Assembly: GCF_016908635.1 (NCBI RefSeq)
Contig: NZ_JAFBEG010000007.1
Span: 38,578-102,577, forward strand
DNA length: 64,000 nt
Direction: 5' to 3'
Source of the DNA: Sporohalobacter salinus
Lineage (GTDB): Bacteria; Bacillota; Halanaerobiia; Halobacteroidales; Acetohalobiaceae
Shown piece by piece: positions 26,572-34,114 of the stretch (the first letter of the stretch is position 1; the number at the start of each line of letters is the position of its first letter). The translations under genes were made by a program, and so were the position numbers. A model generated the notes under the pieces. It saw only the letters and a program-made list of their open reading frames with translations, had not been told where the DNA came from and ran no database searches.

Positions 26572-27120
26572 ATGTTTCGGGGGTTTTATAATTTTATTTT
26601 ACGGTTAATAGAGAAAATAGAAAGTTTATTAATTAAAGGGACTGTTTCTTTAATTATTCTATTGATTACAGTTCAGATTGCATTAAATGATCCATTAAGT
26701 GCTGAACTTCAGTTTAAGAATTCATATTTACAACAGCTAAAGAAAGTTCCAGTAGTAAGAAGAGTTGTTTCTTATTTTCAAAAAAATAAGACAAGAGGAA
26801 GGCAAGCGGCTAAATTAGAATCAGTAACGACTGAAAAACAGGGAGTTATTAAGCTTAAAGTTCTAAATTTAACTAAACCTCGCCGGATAAAGGTATTTGT
26901 GAATAATCAACTTCGTAAAACTTTTAACGGAAGTCAGGTTCGTATTTTAGTAGAACCAGGAGATAGAATTACATTGGATACTAGAGGGATTGATAAGGGG
27001 CTTTGGTTTCAAGTTTCTGCTTTGTCAAGCAATCTTCTCAATTTTAAAGAAGGAGAACAGTTTTGGATTAAAAATAATTTGCAGACTTTAAAAGAAGTGA
27101 AAGTTAGAAAAAGGTATTAA
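26572..27120 (+). CDS. Single-pass membrane protein of unknown function
   Basis: I do not recognise this 182-residue protein. The start was set to ATG 26572 after GAGGTGA instead of the in-frame GTG 26563. A hydrophobic helix at about residues 22-37 (IKGTVSLIILLITVQIAL) follows an amphipathic start, suggesting one membrane anchor with the rest outside. The exposed part is basic (VRRVVSYFQKNKTRGRQAAK, then KPRRIKVFVNNQLRKTF) and looks beta-rich in its second half (residues 85-165), perhaps a small immunoglobulin-like or PilZ-size fold. Basic composition is unusual next to the acidic neighbours. No cysteine or catalytic motif stands out. Confidence 0.7.
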   Translation: MFRGFYNFILRLIEKIESLLIKGTVSLIILLITVQIALNDPLSAELQFKNSYLQQLKKVPVVRRVVSYFQKNKTRGRQAAKLESVTTEKQGVIKLKVLNLTKPRRIKVFVNNQLRKTFNGSQVRILVEPGDRITLDTRGIDKGLWFQVSALSSNLLNFKEGEQFWIKNNLQTLKEVKVRKRY

Positions 27121-27355
27121 TCGGGGTTGTAAAAGTTAAGACTTTATGTTAAGATAATAAAAAATAATAGCTTAGTATTATGGTATTATGGTAGGTTGAT
27201 AAGAAGATTAACATAATTTAATAATTTAAATGCTTGATTTATCAGGATGGTTGAACGGTAGGAGTATCAAGCTGGGTTAACTATGGCTAAATTTTTGACA
27301 CTCCTTCCGGGAGTGCTTTTTTATTTTAATCTAAAGTTTTAAGGAGGATTGATCA
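27121..27355 (+). promoter_or_regulatory. Attenuator-like leader of the HutP/aromatic amino acid operon
   Basis: A possible -35 (TTGATA, 27196) and tandem TATTATGG repeats (27176-27191) lie upstream. The RNA can fold in two exclusive ways. GCTTGAT (27232-27238) pairs perfectly with ATCAAGC (27266-27272). AGGAGTATCA (27260-27269) pairs at 9 of 10 positions with TGACACTCCT (27296-27305), which would block both that helix and the terminator at 27297-27322. No T-box or known riboswitch core is visible. The HutP-like protein encoded next is a candidate to bind here, for instance at UAGGAG (27259-27264). Confidence 0.6.
27297..27322 (+). terminator. Leader terminator before the HutP-like gene
   Basis: CACTCC (27299-27304) pairs with GGAGTG (27310-27315), then C and six Ts at 27317-27322. 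It stands 33 bases before the start codon, so it must be regulated or leaky for the operon to be expressed. Confidence 0.8.
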
Positions 27356-27772
27356 ATGAGGGATGATCAAGCTAGTAAAGAAGTAGCAACAGCAGCAATT
27401 AAAATGTCGTTAACTGATCGAGAAGAAGAAGAAGTATTGAAAAAAGAGTATGATACAGAGGACTTGAAAGTAGCAGCAGTTGATTTTGGTGGTGAATTTA
27501 GTTCCTCTGTCAAAAAAATTATTGAACGAGCGATAGTTGCTGCCAAAAGAGAATCAGTAATCAAAGATACCCATACCGATCAGGGAGCAGTAGCTGGTGC
27601 TACTAAAGAAGCTCTATCACAGATTACTGATAAAGCTATTGGTTTTAATGTTGGAGGAAAGATTGGAGTTGCTCGAAGAGGAGATCATATCAGTGTAGCA
27701 GTATTCTTTGCCATTGGTCTGTTACATCTAAATGAGATGGCAATTGGATTAGGGCACAGAGCTGTACCTTAA
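27356..27772 (+). CDS. HutP-family RNA-binding regulator
   Basis: 138 residues related to HutP, the histidine-responsive antiterminator of Bacillus hut genes. Matching segments are VKKIIERAIVAAKRESVIK, GATKEALSQIT, DKAIGFNVGGKIGVARRG and HLNEMAIGLGHR. HutP binds NAG triplets in leader RNA as a hexamer together with its amino acid ligand and magnesium. As I remember the Bacillus sequence, its two metal-binding histidines in SHALYHATMEAL correspond here to glycines (QGAVAGATKEAL), so the ligand is probably not histidine. The gene lies behind an attenuator-like leader and directly before aromatic amino acid genes, which suggests an aromatic amino acid as ligand; that is an inference. AAGGAGG ribosome site. 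Confidence 0.82.
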   Translation: MRDDQASKEVATAAIKMSLTDREEEEVLKKEYDTEDLKVAAVDFGGEFSSSVKKIIERAIVAAKRESVIKDTHTDQGAVAGATKEALSQITDKAIGFNVGGKIGVARRGDHISVAVFFAIGLLHLNEMAIGLGHRAVP

Positions 27773-27799
27773 AGAAATATAAGGAAGGTGTTATAGAAG

Positions 27800-28168
27800 A
27801 TGAGTAGTAAAGTTGTTGCGATTCGCGGAGCAACTACAGTAGATGAGAATACTAAAAAAGATATATTAACTTCAACTCGGGAATTGCTGACTGAAATTTC
27901 AAAGCGGAATCAATTAAATAAAGAAGATATTATTTCTATTTTTTTTACTGTAACTCAAGATTTAGATGCTGCCTTTCCTGCTCAGGCTGCTAGAGAACTT
28001 GGATGGGATCTTATTCCTTTAATATGTGCTAATGAGATAGATGTTCCCGGAGCTATTTCTAAATGTATTAGAGTATTAATTCATATTAATTCGAATAGTA
28101 AGTTAGAAGAAATAGAACATGTCTATTTAAATGATGCTAAAAAGTTAAGGCCTGATTTAGCTAATTAA
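27800..28168 (+). CDS. aroH: Chorismate mutase, AroH type
   Basis: Rearranges chorismate to prephenate, the branch toward phenylalanine and tyrosine. 122 residues of the monofunctional trimeric AroH family, with the catalytic arginines and glutamate R9 (VVAIRGATTV), E79 (ICANEIDVPG) and R91 (KCIRVLIHIN), and Y109 near the end. First enzyme of the operon aroH - hisC-like - DAHP synthase - tyrA - aroA; it sits 27 bases after the HutP-like gene. Confidence 0.93.
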   Translation: MSSKVVAIRGATTVDENTKKDILTSTRELLTEISKRNQLNKEDIISIFFTVTQDLDAAFPAQAARELGWDLIPLICANEIDVPGAISKCIRVLIHINSNSKLEEIEHVYLNDAKKLRPDLAN

Positions 28169-28178
28169 GGGGGAAGAA

Positions 28179-29261
28179 ATGATGATTAGAGAAGAAATTT
28201 TAGATATTAAACCTTATGTGCCAGGGAAGCCGATTGAAGAAGTTAAACGAGAATTGGGAATTGATGATGTAATTAAATTAGCTTCTAATGAAAATCCACT
28301 TGGCCCTTCTAAACAGGCTATAGAAGCTATGGAGGAGGCTGCTTCCAAGATACATATTTATCCTCATGGAAGCTGTCATACTCTAAAAAAGATTTTAAGC
28401 AAAAGACTGGGAGTAAAAAAAGAAGAAATAATTTTTGGAAATGGATCTGATGACATTTTAAAATTCATTGGTGAATCTTTTGTTAAAGCTGATGAAGAAG
28501 TTATTATAGCTAGACCTTCATTTAGCGAATATGAATTTGCTACTAATTTAATGGGAGGAAATGTAGTAACAGTTCCTCTTACAAATTATAAGCATGATTT
28601 AGATGCCATGTTAAAAGCAATTACTGACCGAACTAAGTTGGTCTTTATTTGTAACCCTAATAATCCAACGGGTACAATTGTAACTCAACAGGAAGTAGAT
28701 GCTTTTATGGCTGAGGTTCCGGAGGATGTAATTGTTGTTTTCGATGAAGCTTATCAAGAATACGTAACATCAGATGATTATCCGGAAACTATAGATTATT
28801 TGGTTGATTATGATAATGTAATTATTCTTCGAACTTTTTCTAAAGTCTATGGATTGGCTGGTTTGCGTATTGGTTATGCTATATCTAATGAGGAATTAAT
28901 TGGTTATTTAAATCGAGTACGGCCTCCTTTTGAAGTAAATTCCATGGCTCAAGTAGCAGCTGAAGCTACTTTACAGGATCAGAATCATTTAGATAGAAGT
29001 AGAGAAGTTAATTTTAAGGGAAAAGAATATTTATATCAAGAATTTGAACGGCTAGGACTTGAATATGTTCCGACGGAGGCTAATTTTATTTTAGTTGATG
29101 TAAAAAAGGATGCCAATAAAGTCTTTGCTGATATGCAGCAACGGGGAGTAATTATTCGTAATGCTCAGGCTTTTGGTTATGAAACTATGATTAGAGTAAC
29201 TATAGGAACTAGAGAGCAGAATCAGCGTTTAATTGATACTTTGGAGAAGGTTTTAGATTAA
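28179..29261 (+). CDS. hisC: HisC-like aminotransferase (probable aromatic aminotransferase)
   Basis: PLP-dependent fold-type I aminotransferase of the histidinol-phosphate family, 360 residues. ASNENPLGPS, GNGSDDIL, FICNPNNPTGT, FDEAYQEY and the PLP lysine in RTFSKVYGLAGLRIGYA are present. Placed between chorismate mutase and DAHP synthase, it most likely transaminates phenylpyruvate or hydroxyphenylpyruvate, perhaps in addition to histidinol phosphate; Bacillus HisC does both. Ten bases separate it from aroH, and a GGGGGAAG ribosome site is clear. Confidence 0.88.
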   Translation: MMIREEILDIKPYVPGKPIEEVKRELGIDDVIKLASNENPLGPSKQAIEAMEEAASKIHIYPHGSCHTLKKILSKRLGVKKEEIIFGNGSDDILKFIGESFVKADEEVIIARPSFSEYEFATNLMGGNVVTVPLTNYKHDLDAMLKAITDRTKLVFICNPNNPTGTIVTQQEVDAFMAEVPEDVIVVFDEAYQEYVTSDDYPETIDYLVDYDNVIILRTFSKVYGLAGLRIGYAISNEELIGYLNRVRPPFEVNSMAQVAAEATLQDQNHLDRSREVNFKGKEYLYQEFERLGLEYVPTEANFILVDVKKDANKVFADMQQRGVIIRNAQAFGYETMIRVTIGTREQNQRLIDTLEKVLD

Positions 29262-29296
29262 TCGTTTGAATGGATATAAATTAAGGAGGAAAATTT

Positions 29297-30310
29297 ATGA
29301 TAATTGTAATGGAAGAAAGTGCGACTGAACGGCAGATTGAGAATGTAATTAAGCGAGTAGAAGAGTTGAATTTTGAGCCTCATATTTCGCAAGGGGAAAT
29401 TAAGACAATTATTGGTGTTATTGGTGAGAATAAGTATGAAGCAATGGAGTCTATTGCTTCTCTTAGAGGAATTGAAAAGGTGTTAGAAATCACAAAACCT
29501 TATAAGTTGTCTGGAAAACAGTTTAAGAATAAGCCAACGGTTATTGATATAGATGGTGTTAAAATCGGTGGTGATTCTACAGCTGTGATGGCAGGTCCCT
29601 GTGCAGTTGAGAGTAAAGAACAGTTATTTAAATCTGCTGAAATAGTCAAGGAGAATGGAGGTCAGATTTTACGTGGAGGGGCTTTCAAACCTCGTACTTC
29701 ACCATATAGTTTTCAAGGTTTAAAGGAGAAAGGATTGAAATTTTTAGCTGAAGCTCGAGAAAGAACTGGACTTAAGATAGTTACGGAAGTAATGGATACA
29801 CGAAGTGTAGAGTTAGTTGGAAATTATGCTGATATTTTTCAAATAGGGGCTCGTAATATGCAGAACTATCCTCTTTTAAGAGAGGTAGGTAAGATGGACA
29901 AACCTGTATTATTGAAACGTGGTATGACAGCAACTTATAAAGAATTACTTTTATCTGCTGAGTATATTATGGCTGGAGGTAACCATGATGTCATTCTCTG
30001 TGAACGAGGAATTAGAACTTTCTCTGAATATACTCGAAATACTGTTGATATAGCTACTGTACCGGCAATTAAAGAGTTAAGCCATCTTCCGGTTATTGTT
30101 GATCCTAGTCATGGTACAGGTAAGTGGAGCTTAGTTAATTCAGTAGCAAAAGCTGCTATGGCAGCTGGTGCTGATGGTTTAATGATTGAAGTACATCCTA
30201 ATCCAGCAAAGGCTTTAAGTGATGGGCCACAATCATTAACCCCGGTTAACTTTGCTAAATTAATGAATGAACTGGAGCCTATTGTTGAAGCAGTAAATAA
30301 AAAATTATAA
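29297..30310 (+). CDS. aroF: 3-deoxy-7-phosphoheptulonate (DAHP) synthase
   Basis: First step of the shikimate pathway, condensing phosphoenolpyruvate with erythrose 4-phosphate. 337 residues: an N-terminal ferredoxin-like regulatory domain (about 1-68, opening MIIVMEESATERQIENVI) and a class I-beta barrel with AGPCAVES (metal cysteine), RGGAFKPRTSPYSFQG, QIGARNMQN and PVIVDPSHGTGK. The N-terminal domain is known in Thermotoga-type enzymes to bind tyrosine or phenylalanine, so feedback control is likely. AAGGAGG ribosome site. Confidence 0.93.
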   Translation: MIIVMEESATERQIENVIKRVEELNFEPHISQGEIKTIIGVIGENKYEAMESIASLRGIEKVLEITKPYKLSGKQFKNKPTVIDIDGVKIGGDSTAVMAGPCAVESKEQLFKSAEIVKENGGQILRGGAFKPRTSPYSFQGLKEKGLKFLAEARERTGLKIVTEVMDTRSVELVGNYADIFQIGARNMQNYPLLREVGKMDKPVLLKRGMTATYKELLLSAEYIMAGGNHDVILCERGIRTFSEYTRNTVDIATVPAIKELSHLPVIVDPSHGTGKWSLVNSVAKAAMAAGADGLMIEVHPNPAKALSDGPQSLTPVNFAKLMNELEPIVEAVNKKL

Positions 30311-30323
30311 AAGGTTGAATTTT

Positions 30324-31430
30324 ATGGATGATATTAATCGGATAGCAATTATTGGAGTAGGTTTATTAGGTAGTTCTTTGGGATTGGCTTTTAAAAGGTT
30401 TACGTCGGTGACTAAAGTAGTAGGTTATGATCAAAATAAGACTCACTTACAGGAAGCATTAGAGATTGGAGCTATTGATGGAATAATCAATAATTTAGAG
30501 AATAATCCTGTATTGGCAGAAGTAGATTTGGTTATTTTAGCTACTCCTGTAAGTGTAATTCCAGATATTTTAAATGATATTCAGCAGCAAGTAAAGTCGG
30601 GGGCTATTATTACTGATATAGGTAGTACTAAAGGGTGGGTAATGGAAGAAGTCTATAGTCAACTGCGAGAGGATATTGCTTATATTCCTGGTCATCCAAT
30701 GACTGGTTCAGAGGTTAGTGGTCCAAGAGGAGCTGATGCTTATCTATTTGAAAATGCTGTTTATGTTTTAACTCCTATTGAGTCAACTTCAGGAGATAAG
30801 CAGAAAGCCTTAATAGAGTTATTAGAAGAGATTGGAGCCAAACTTCTTTTTATGTCTCCGGCAGAACATGACAAAATTGTGGCCGCTGTTAGTCATTTGC
30901 CTCATGTGATGGCTTGTACTTTAGTAGAAGCAGTAGGTCAAGCAGCTACAGAGAATGACCACGTCTTTTCTTTAGCTGCTGGTGGCTTTAAGGATACTAC
31001 CAGAATTGCAGCTGGAAATCCTAAAATGTGGACTGATATCTGTCTTAGTAACTCTAGAGAGATTTTAGAAATGATTACAACTTTTAAAGAGGAATTAGCA
31101 GAATTTGAAAGGATATTAGCAGCAGCCAATCAAGAGGAGTTATTTGCCAGATTTAATCAAACTCAGACTCTTCGCCAACAGATTCCGAAGAAAAAACGGG
31201 GATTAATTGCCTCGACTTATGAGTTGGTAGTCACACTTCCTGACCGGCCTAAAGCAATTGGTGAGGTTACATTTTTGTTAGGAGAGGCAGGAATTAATAT
31301 TTCTGATATTGAATTACTACAAATTAGAGAAAGTGGAGGGACTTTGCGTTTGGCTTTTGCTGATGATAAAGATCTTAAAGCAGCAGAGGATTTATTAACA
31401 GAAGAAGAATATAAATTTAAGGTAAAATAA
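30324..31430 (+). CDS. tyrA: Prephenate dehydrogenase with C-terminal ACT domain
   Basis: Oxidatively decarboxylates prephenate to 4-hydroxyphenylpyruvate for tyrosine. The start was set at ATG 30324, nine bases after AAAAGG, not TTG 30315; 368 residues. NAD-binding motif IGVGLLGSSLGLAFKR, then TDIGSTKG, PGHPMTGSEVSG, SHLPHVMA. The last 75 residues (YELVVTLPDRPKAIGEVTF onward) form an ACT domain expected to sense tyrosine. Fourth enzyme of the operon. Confidence 0.93.
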   Translation: MDDINRIAIIGVGLLGSSLGLAFKRFTSVTKVVGYDQNKTHLQEALEIGAIDGIINNLENNPVLAEVDLVILATPVSVIPDILNDIQQQVKSGAIITDIGSTKGWVMEEVYSQLREDIAYIPGHPMTGSEVSGPRGADAYLFENAVYVLTPIESTSGDKQKALIELLEEIGAKLLFMSPAEHDKIVAAVSHLPHVMACTLVEAVGQAATENDHVFSLAAGGFKDTTRIAAGNPKMWTDICLSNSREILEMITTFKEELAEFERILAAANQEELFARFNQTQTLRQQIPKKKRGLIASTYELVVTLPDRPKAIGEVTFLLGEAGINISDIELLQIRESGGTLRLAFADDKDLKAAEDLLTEEEYKFKVK

Positions 31431-31447
31431 TTTAAGGAGTGGGGAAT

Positions 31448-32731
31448 ATGGAGCTAAAGATTAAACCTAAGGATAAATTAGAAGGTAGAATAAAAGTTCC
31501 TGGTGATAAATCTATTTCTCACCGGTCAGTAATGCTGGGCTCTTTAGCTGAAGGCCGGACGGAAGTAACTGGTTTTTTAACTGGAGAAGATTGCTTGAAT
31601 ACTGCTCGCGCTTTTCAAAAGATGGGAGTTAAGATTGAAGGTTTAGGTTCTGAAGAAATGATAATTCATGGAGTAGGTTTAAATGGATTACAAGAACCCG
31701 AATCGGTATTAAATTTAGGTAATTCAGGGACTTCTATGCGTCTAATGTTGGGAATTTTGGCTGGGCAGGATTTTTATACAGTTGTTACTGGAGATGAGTC
31801 ATTGTCAAAGAGGCCAATGGCTAGAGTGGTTGATCCATTAAAAGAGAGGGGAGCTGAAATTTATGGGCGTGATGGAGGAAATTTAGCTCCTTTAACAGTA
31901 ATTGGCCAGAGTTTAACTAATCAAAGATATGAATCTCCTGTAGCTAGTGCCCAGGTAAAATCTTGTATTCTGTTAGCTGGACTCTATGCTAATGGGACTA
32001 CTGAAGTAGTTGAGCCTGCTAAATCTAGGGATCATACAGAACGGATGCTAAAATATTTTGGAGCTGACCTTAAGATAGATGGACTTAAAGCTAGCGTAGA
32101 AGGACAACCTGAGTTAAAAGGGCAAAAAATTGTAGTACCTAGTGATATTTCTTCAGCTAGTTTCTTTTTGGTTGCTGCATTAATTAATCAGAATGCAGAA
32201 TTAGTCTTGGAGAATGTAGGTTTAAATTCAACCCGAGCTGGAATTTTAGAAGTATTAACAGCAATGGAAGCAGATTATGAATTGTTGGATAAAAGATTAG
32301 AAAATCAAGAACCGATAGCAGATATTAAGGTTAAATCCAGTAATTTGCAAGCTACAACAATTGGTGGGGAAGTAATTCCAAAGCTAATTGATGAATTACC
32401 AATATTAGCAGTAGCTGCAACACAGGCAGAAGGAGAAACAGTAATCAAGGATGCTGAAGAGCTTCGAGTTAAAGAAACAGATAGAATTTCAGCTATGGTA
32501 ACTGAATTAAGAAGATTAGGTGTAAAAGTTGAAGAACGTGAAGATGGCATGATAATTCCTGGTCCGCAGTCGATTAAAGGAGGATGTAGTTGTTGTAGTT
32601 ATGGTGACCATAGAATAGCTATGTCTTTGGCTGTCGCTGGATTAATTGCTCAAGAGGGAATAGTAATTACTGATGCTGATTGCATTAAGACTTCTTTTCC
32701 TAATTTTATGGATTTGTTAAAGACTATTTGA
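31448..32731 (+). CDS. aroA: EPSP synthase (3-phosphoshikimate 1-carboxyvinyltransferase)
   Basis: Joins shikimate 3-phosphate and phosphoenolpyruvate, the sixth shikimate-pathway step. ATG 31448 follows AAGGAG with nine bases; 427 residues. Motifs: VPGDKSISHRSVMLGSLAEG, LNLGNSGTSMRLMLG, RDHTERML, EELRVKETDRI and YGDHRIAMSLAVAGL. An extra cysteine run (GGCSCCSYGDHR) just before the last motif is a local oddity. Last gene of the aromatic operon; aroB, aroC, aroE, aroK and pheA are not in the window. Confidence 0.95.
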   Translation: MELKIKPKDKLEGRIKVPGDKSISHRSVMLGSLAEGRTEVTGFLTGEDCLNTARAFQKMGVKIEGLGSEEMIIHGVGLNGLQEPESVLNLGNSGTSMRLMLGILAGQDFYTVVTGDESLSKRPMARVVDPLKERGAEIYGRDGGNLAPLTVIGQSLTNQRYESPVASAQVKSCILLAGLYANGTTEVVEPAKSRDHTERMLKYFGADLKIDGLKASVEGQPELKGQKIVVPSDISSASFFLVAALINQNAELVLENVGLNSTRAGILEVLTAMEADYELLDKRLENQEPIADIKVKSSNLQATTIGGEVIPKLIDELPILAVAATQAEGETVIKDAEELRVKETDRISAMVTELRRLGVKVEEREDGMIIPGPQSIKGGCSCCSYGDHRIAMSLAVAGLIAQEGIVITDADCIKTSFPNFMDLLKTI

Positions 32732-32771
32732 TTTAGATGAAGCAGGAGTCTTATTTTCTATCTCGAATTAC

Positions 32772-32800
32772 TTGATGAACAATAAGGTAGACTATATATG
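32772..32800 (+). promoter_or_regulatory. Possible promoter for cmk-plsC
   Basis: TTGATG at 32772-32777 and TATATG at 32795-32800 with a 17-base spacer, just before the cmk ribosome site. Fair match only. Confidence 0.45.
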
Positions 32801-32816
32801 AGGGGAATGGGTAATT

Positions 32817-33488
32817 ATGCAATCGGATTTAGTTATTGCTATCGATGGGCCAGCGGGAGCAGGAAAGAGTACTGTGGCTAAGAAGGTAGCAGATAGATTA
32901 GGAATTATCTATATAGATACAGGTGCTATGTATCGCGCTTTGACTTTAGAAGCATTAAGGAGAGAAATTAATTTAAATAATGAAGAGAAGTTATCTAATT
33001 TGGCGCAGCAGATTGAGATTGAATTTGAAAAGATTGATGGTGAAGATAAAGTTTTGTTGAATGGAGAAGATGTTAGCCAGGAGATTAGAAGTCAAAAAGT
33101 AAGTAATTATGTTTCCTTAGTTGCTAAAGTATCTACGGTTAGAAAGAAATTGGTGAATCTACAGCAAAGAATGGCGCGTAGTAAAAGTGTAATTATGGAT
33201 GGTAGAGATATTGGAACAGTGGTTTTACCTAATGCTGATTTGAAGATCTTTCTTACTGCATCGGTACAAGAACGTACTAGACGTAGATATAATGAATTAC
33301 AAACTAAGGGGAAAGTAGTTGAGTTTGATGAATTAAAAGAAGAGATTTTGCGTAGAGATAAATTAGATAAAGAACGAGAAGTAGCTCCATTAAAAAAAGC
33401 TAAAGATGCTATTGAGTTGGATTCGACAGATTTAACAATTGAAGAAGTCATTGACCGAATAATAAAGCTCTGTCAGGAGGAGTTATAA
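32817..33488 (+). CDS. cmk: Cytidylate kinase
   Basis: Phosphorylates CMP and dCMP. 223 residues with the P-loop IDGPAGAGKSTVAK, DTGAMYRALT, MDGRDIGTVVLP and the lid region RRRYNEL. Stops with TAATG, sharing a base with plsC. cmk-plsC-ispH-rpsA is a common Firmicute order; here the lytS-lytT-cstA block is inserted after plsC. Confidence 0.95.
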   Translation: MQSDLVIAIDGPAGAGKSTVAKKVADRLGIIYIDTGAMYRALTLEALRREINLNNEEKLSNLAQQIEIEFEKIDGEDKVLLNGEDVSQEIRSQKVSNYVSLVAKVSTVRKKLVNLQQRMARSKSVIMDGRDIGTVVLPNADLKIFLTASVQERTRRRYNELQTKGKVVEFDELKEEILRRDKLDKEREVAPLKKAKDAIELDSTDLTIEEVIDRIIKLCQEEL

Positions 33489-34084
33489 TGAGGAGTGGAA
33501 ATACTGTTTATAATGTAGGGCATTTTCTGACTAATATCTTTTTTCGATTTATAATCGGATGGGAGATAGCAGGGAGAGAGAATATTCCTCAGGAAGGGCC
33601 ACTAATTGTGGTGTCGAATCATATTAGTAATTGGGATCCAATAATTATTTCCAGCGCATTAACTAGACGAATTCAATTTGTAGCTAAAAAAGAATTATTT
33701 GAGATACCAGGAGTGGGGAATTTTTTAAATTATATTGATACTATCCCTATTCATCGTGGTCGGCCTGATCGTAAGGCAATTAGAAATGTTTTTGATGTTT
33801 TAGAATCAGATGGTTGTTTAGGGCTTTTTCCAGAGGGAACTAGAAGTAAATCAGGTAAGTTAAGAAAGGCTAGACGAGGTATTGTAATGATTGCGTTGAA
33901 ATCTGAAGTTCCTATTTTACCATTAGGGTTAATAAATACCACTAATCCTTTAAGTCAGAAAGTTAAGATTAATATTGGTCAGCCATTTACTCTGGATGAA
34001 TATTATGGAGAAAAATTAGATAAAGAAGAAATGAAAGAGGTAGGTTCTGAAATCATGGATGAAATTAGGGAGTTGATTAAGTAG
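33488..34084 (+). CDS. plsC: 1-acyl-sn-glycerol-3-phosphate acyltransferase
   Basis: Adds the second acyl chain to lysophosphatidic acid at the membrane. 198 residues with the acyltransferase boxes SNHISNWDP (HX4D), the glycine/arginine-rich IPIHRGRPDRKAI and FPEGTRSKSGKLRKARRG. CAGGAGG ribosome site inside cmk. Together with PlsX (17073) and PlsY (47141), all three steps to phosphatidic acid are encoded in the window. Confidence 0.93.
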   Translation: MRSGNTVYNVGHFLTNIFFRFIIGWEIAGRENIPQEGPLIVVSNHISNWDPIIISSALTRRIQFVAKKELFEIPGVGNFLNYIDTIPIHRGRPDRKAIRNVFDVLESDGCLGLFPEGTRSKSGKLRKARRGIVMIALKSEVPILPLGLINTTNPLSQKVKINIGQPFTLDEYYGEKLDKEEMKEVGSEIMDEIRELIK

Positions 34085-34114
34085 AATTTATTGTTTTAGA
34101 AAGTAGGGAACGGT

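Noticed and set aside
27121..27355. T-box or known riboswitch in the leader of the aromatic operon
   Set aside because: No T-box sequence (AGGGTGGNACCGCG) or specifier loop is visible; the structure is better explained as a protein-dependent attenuator.
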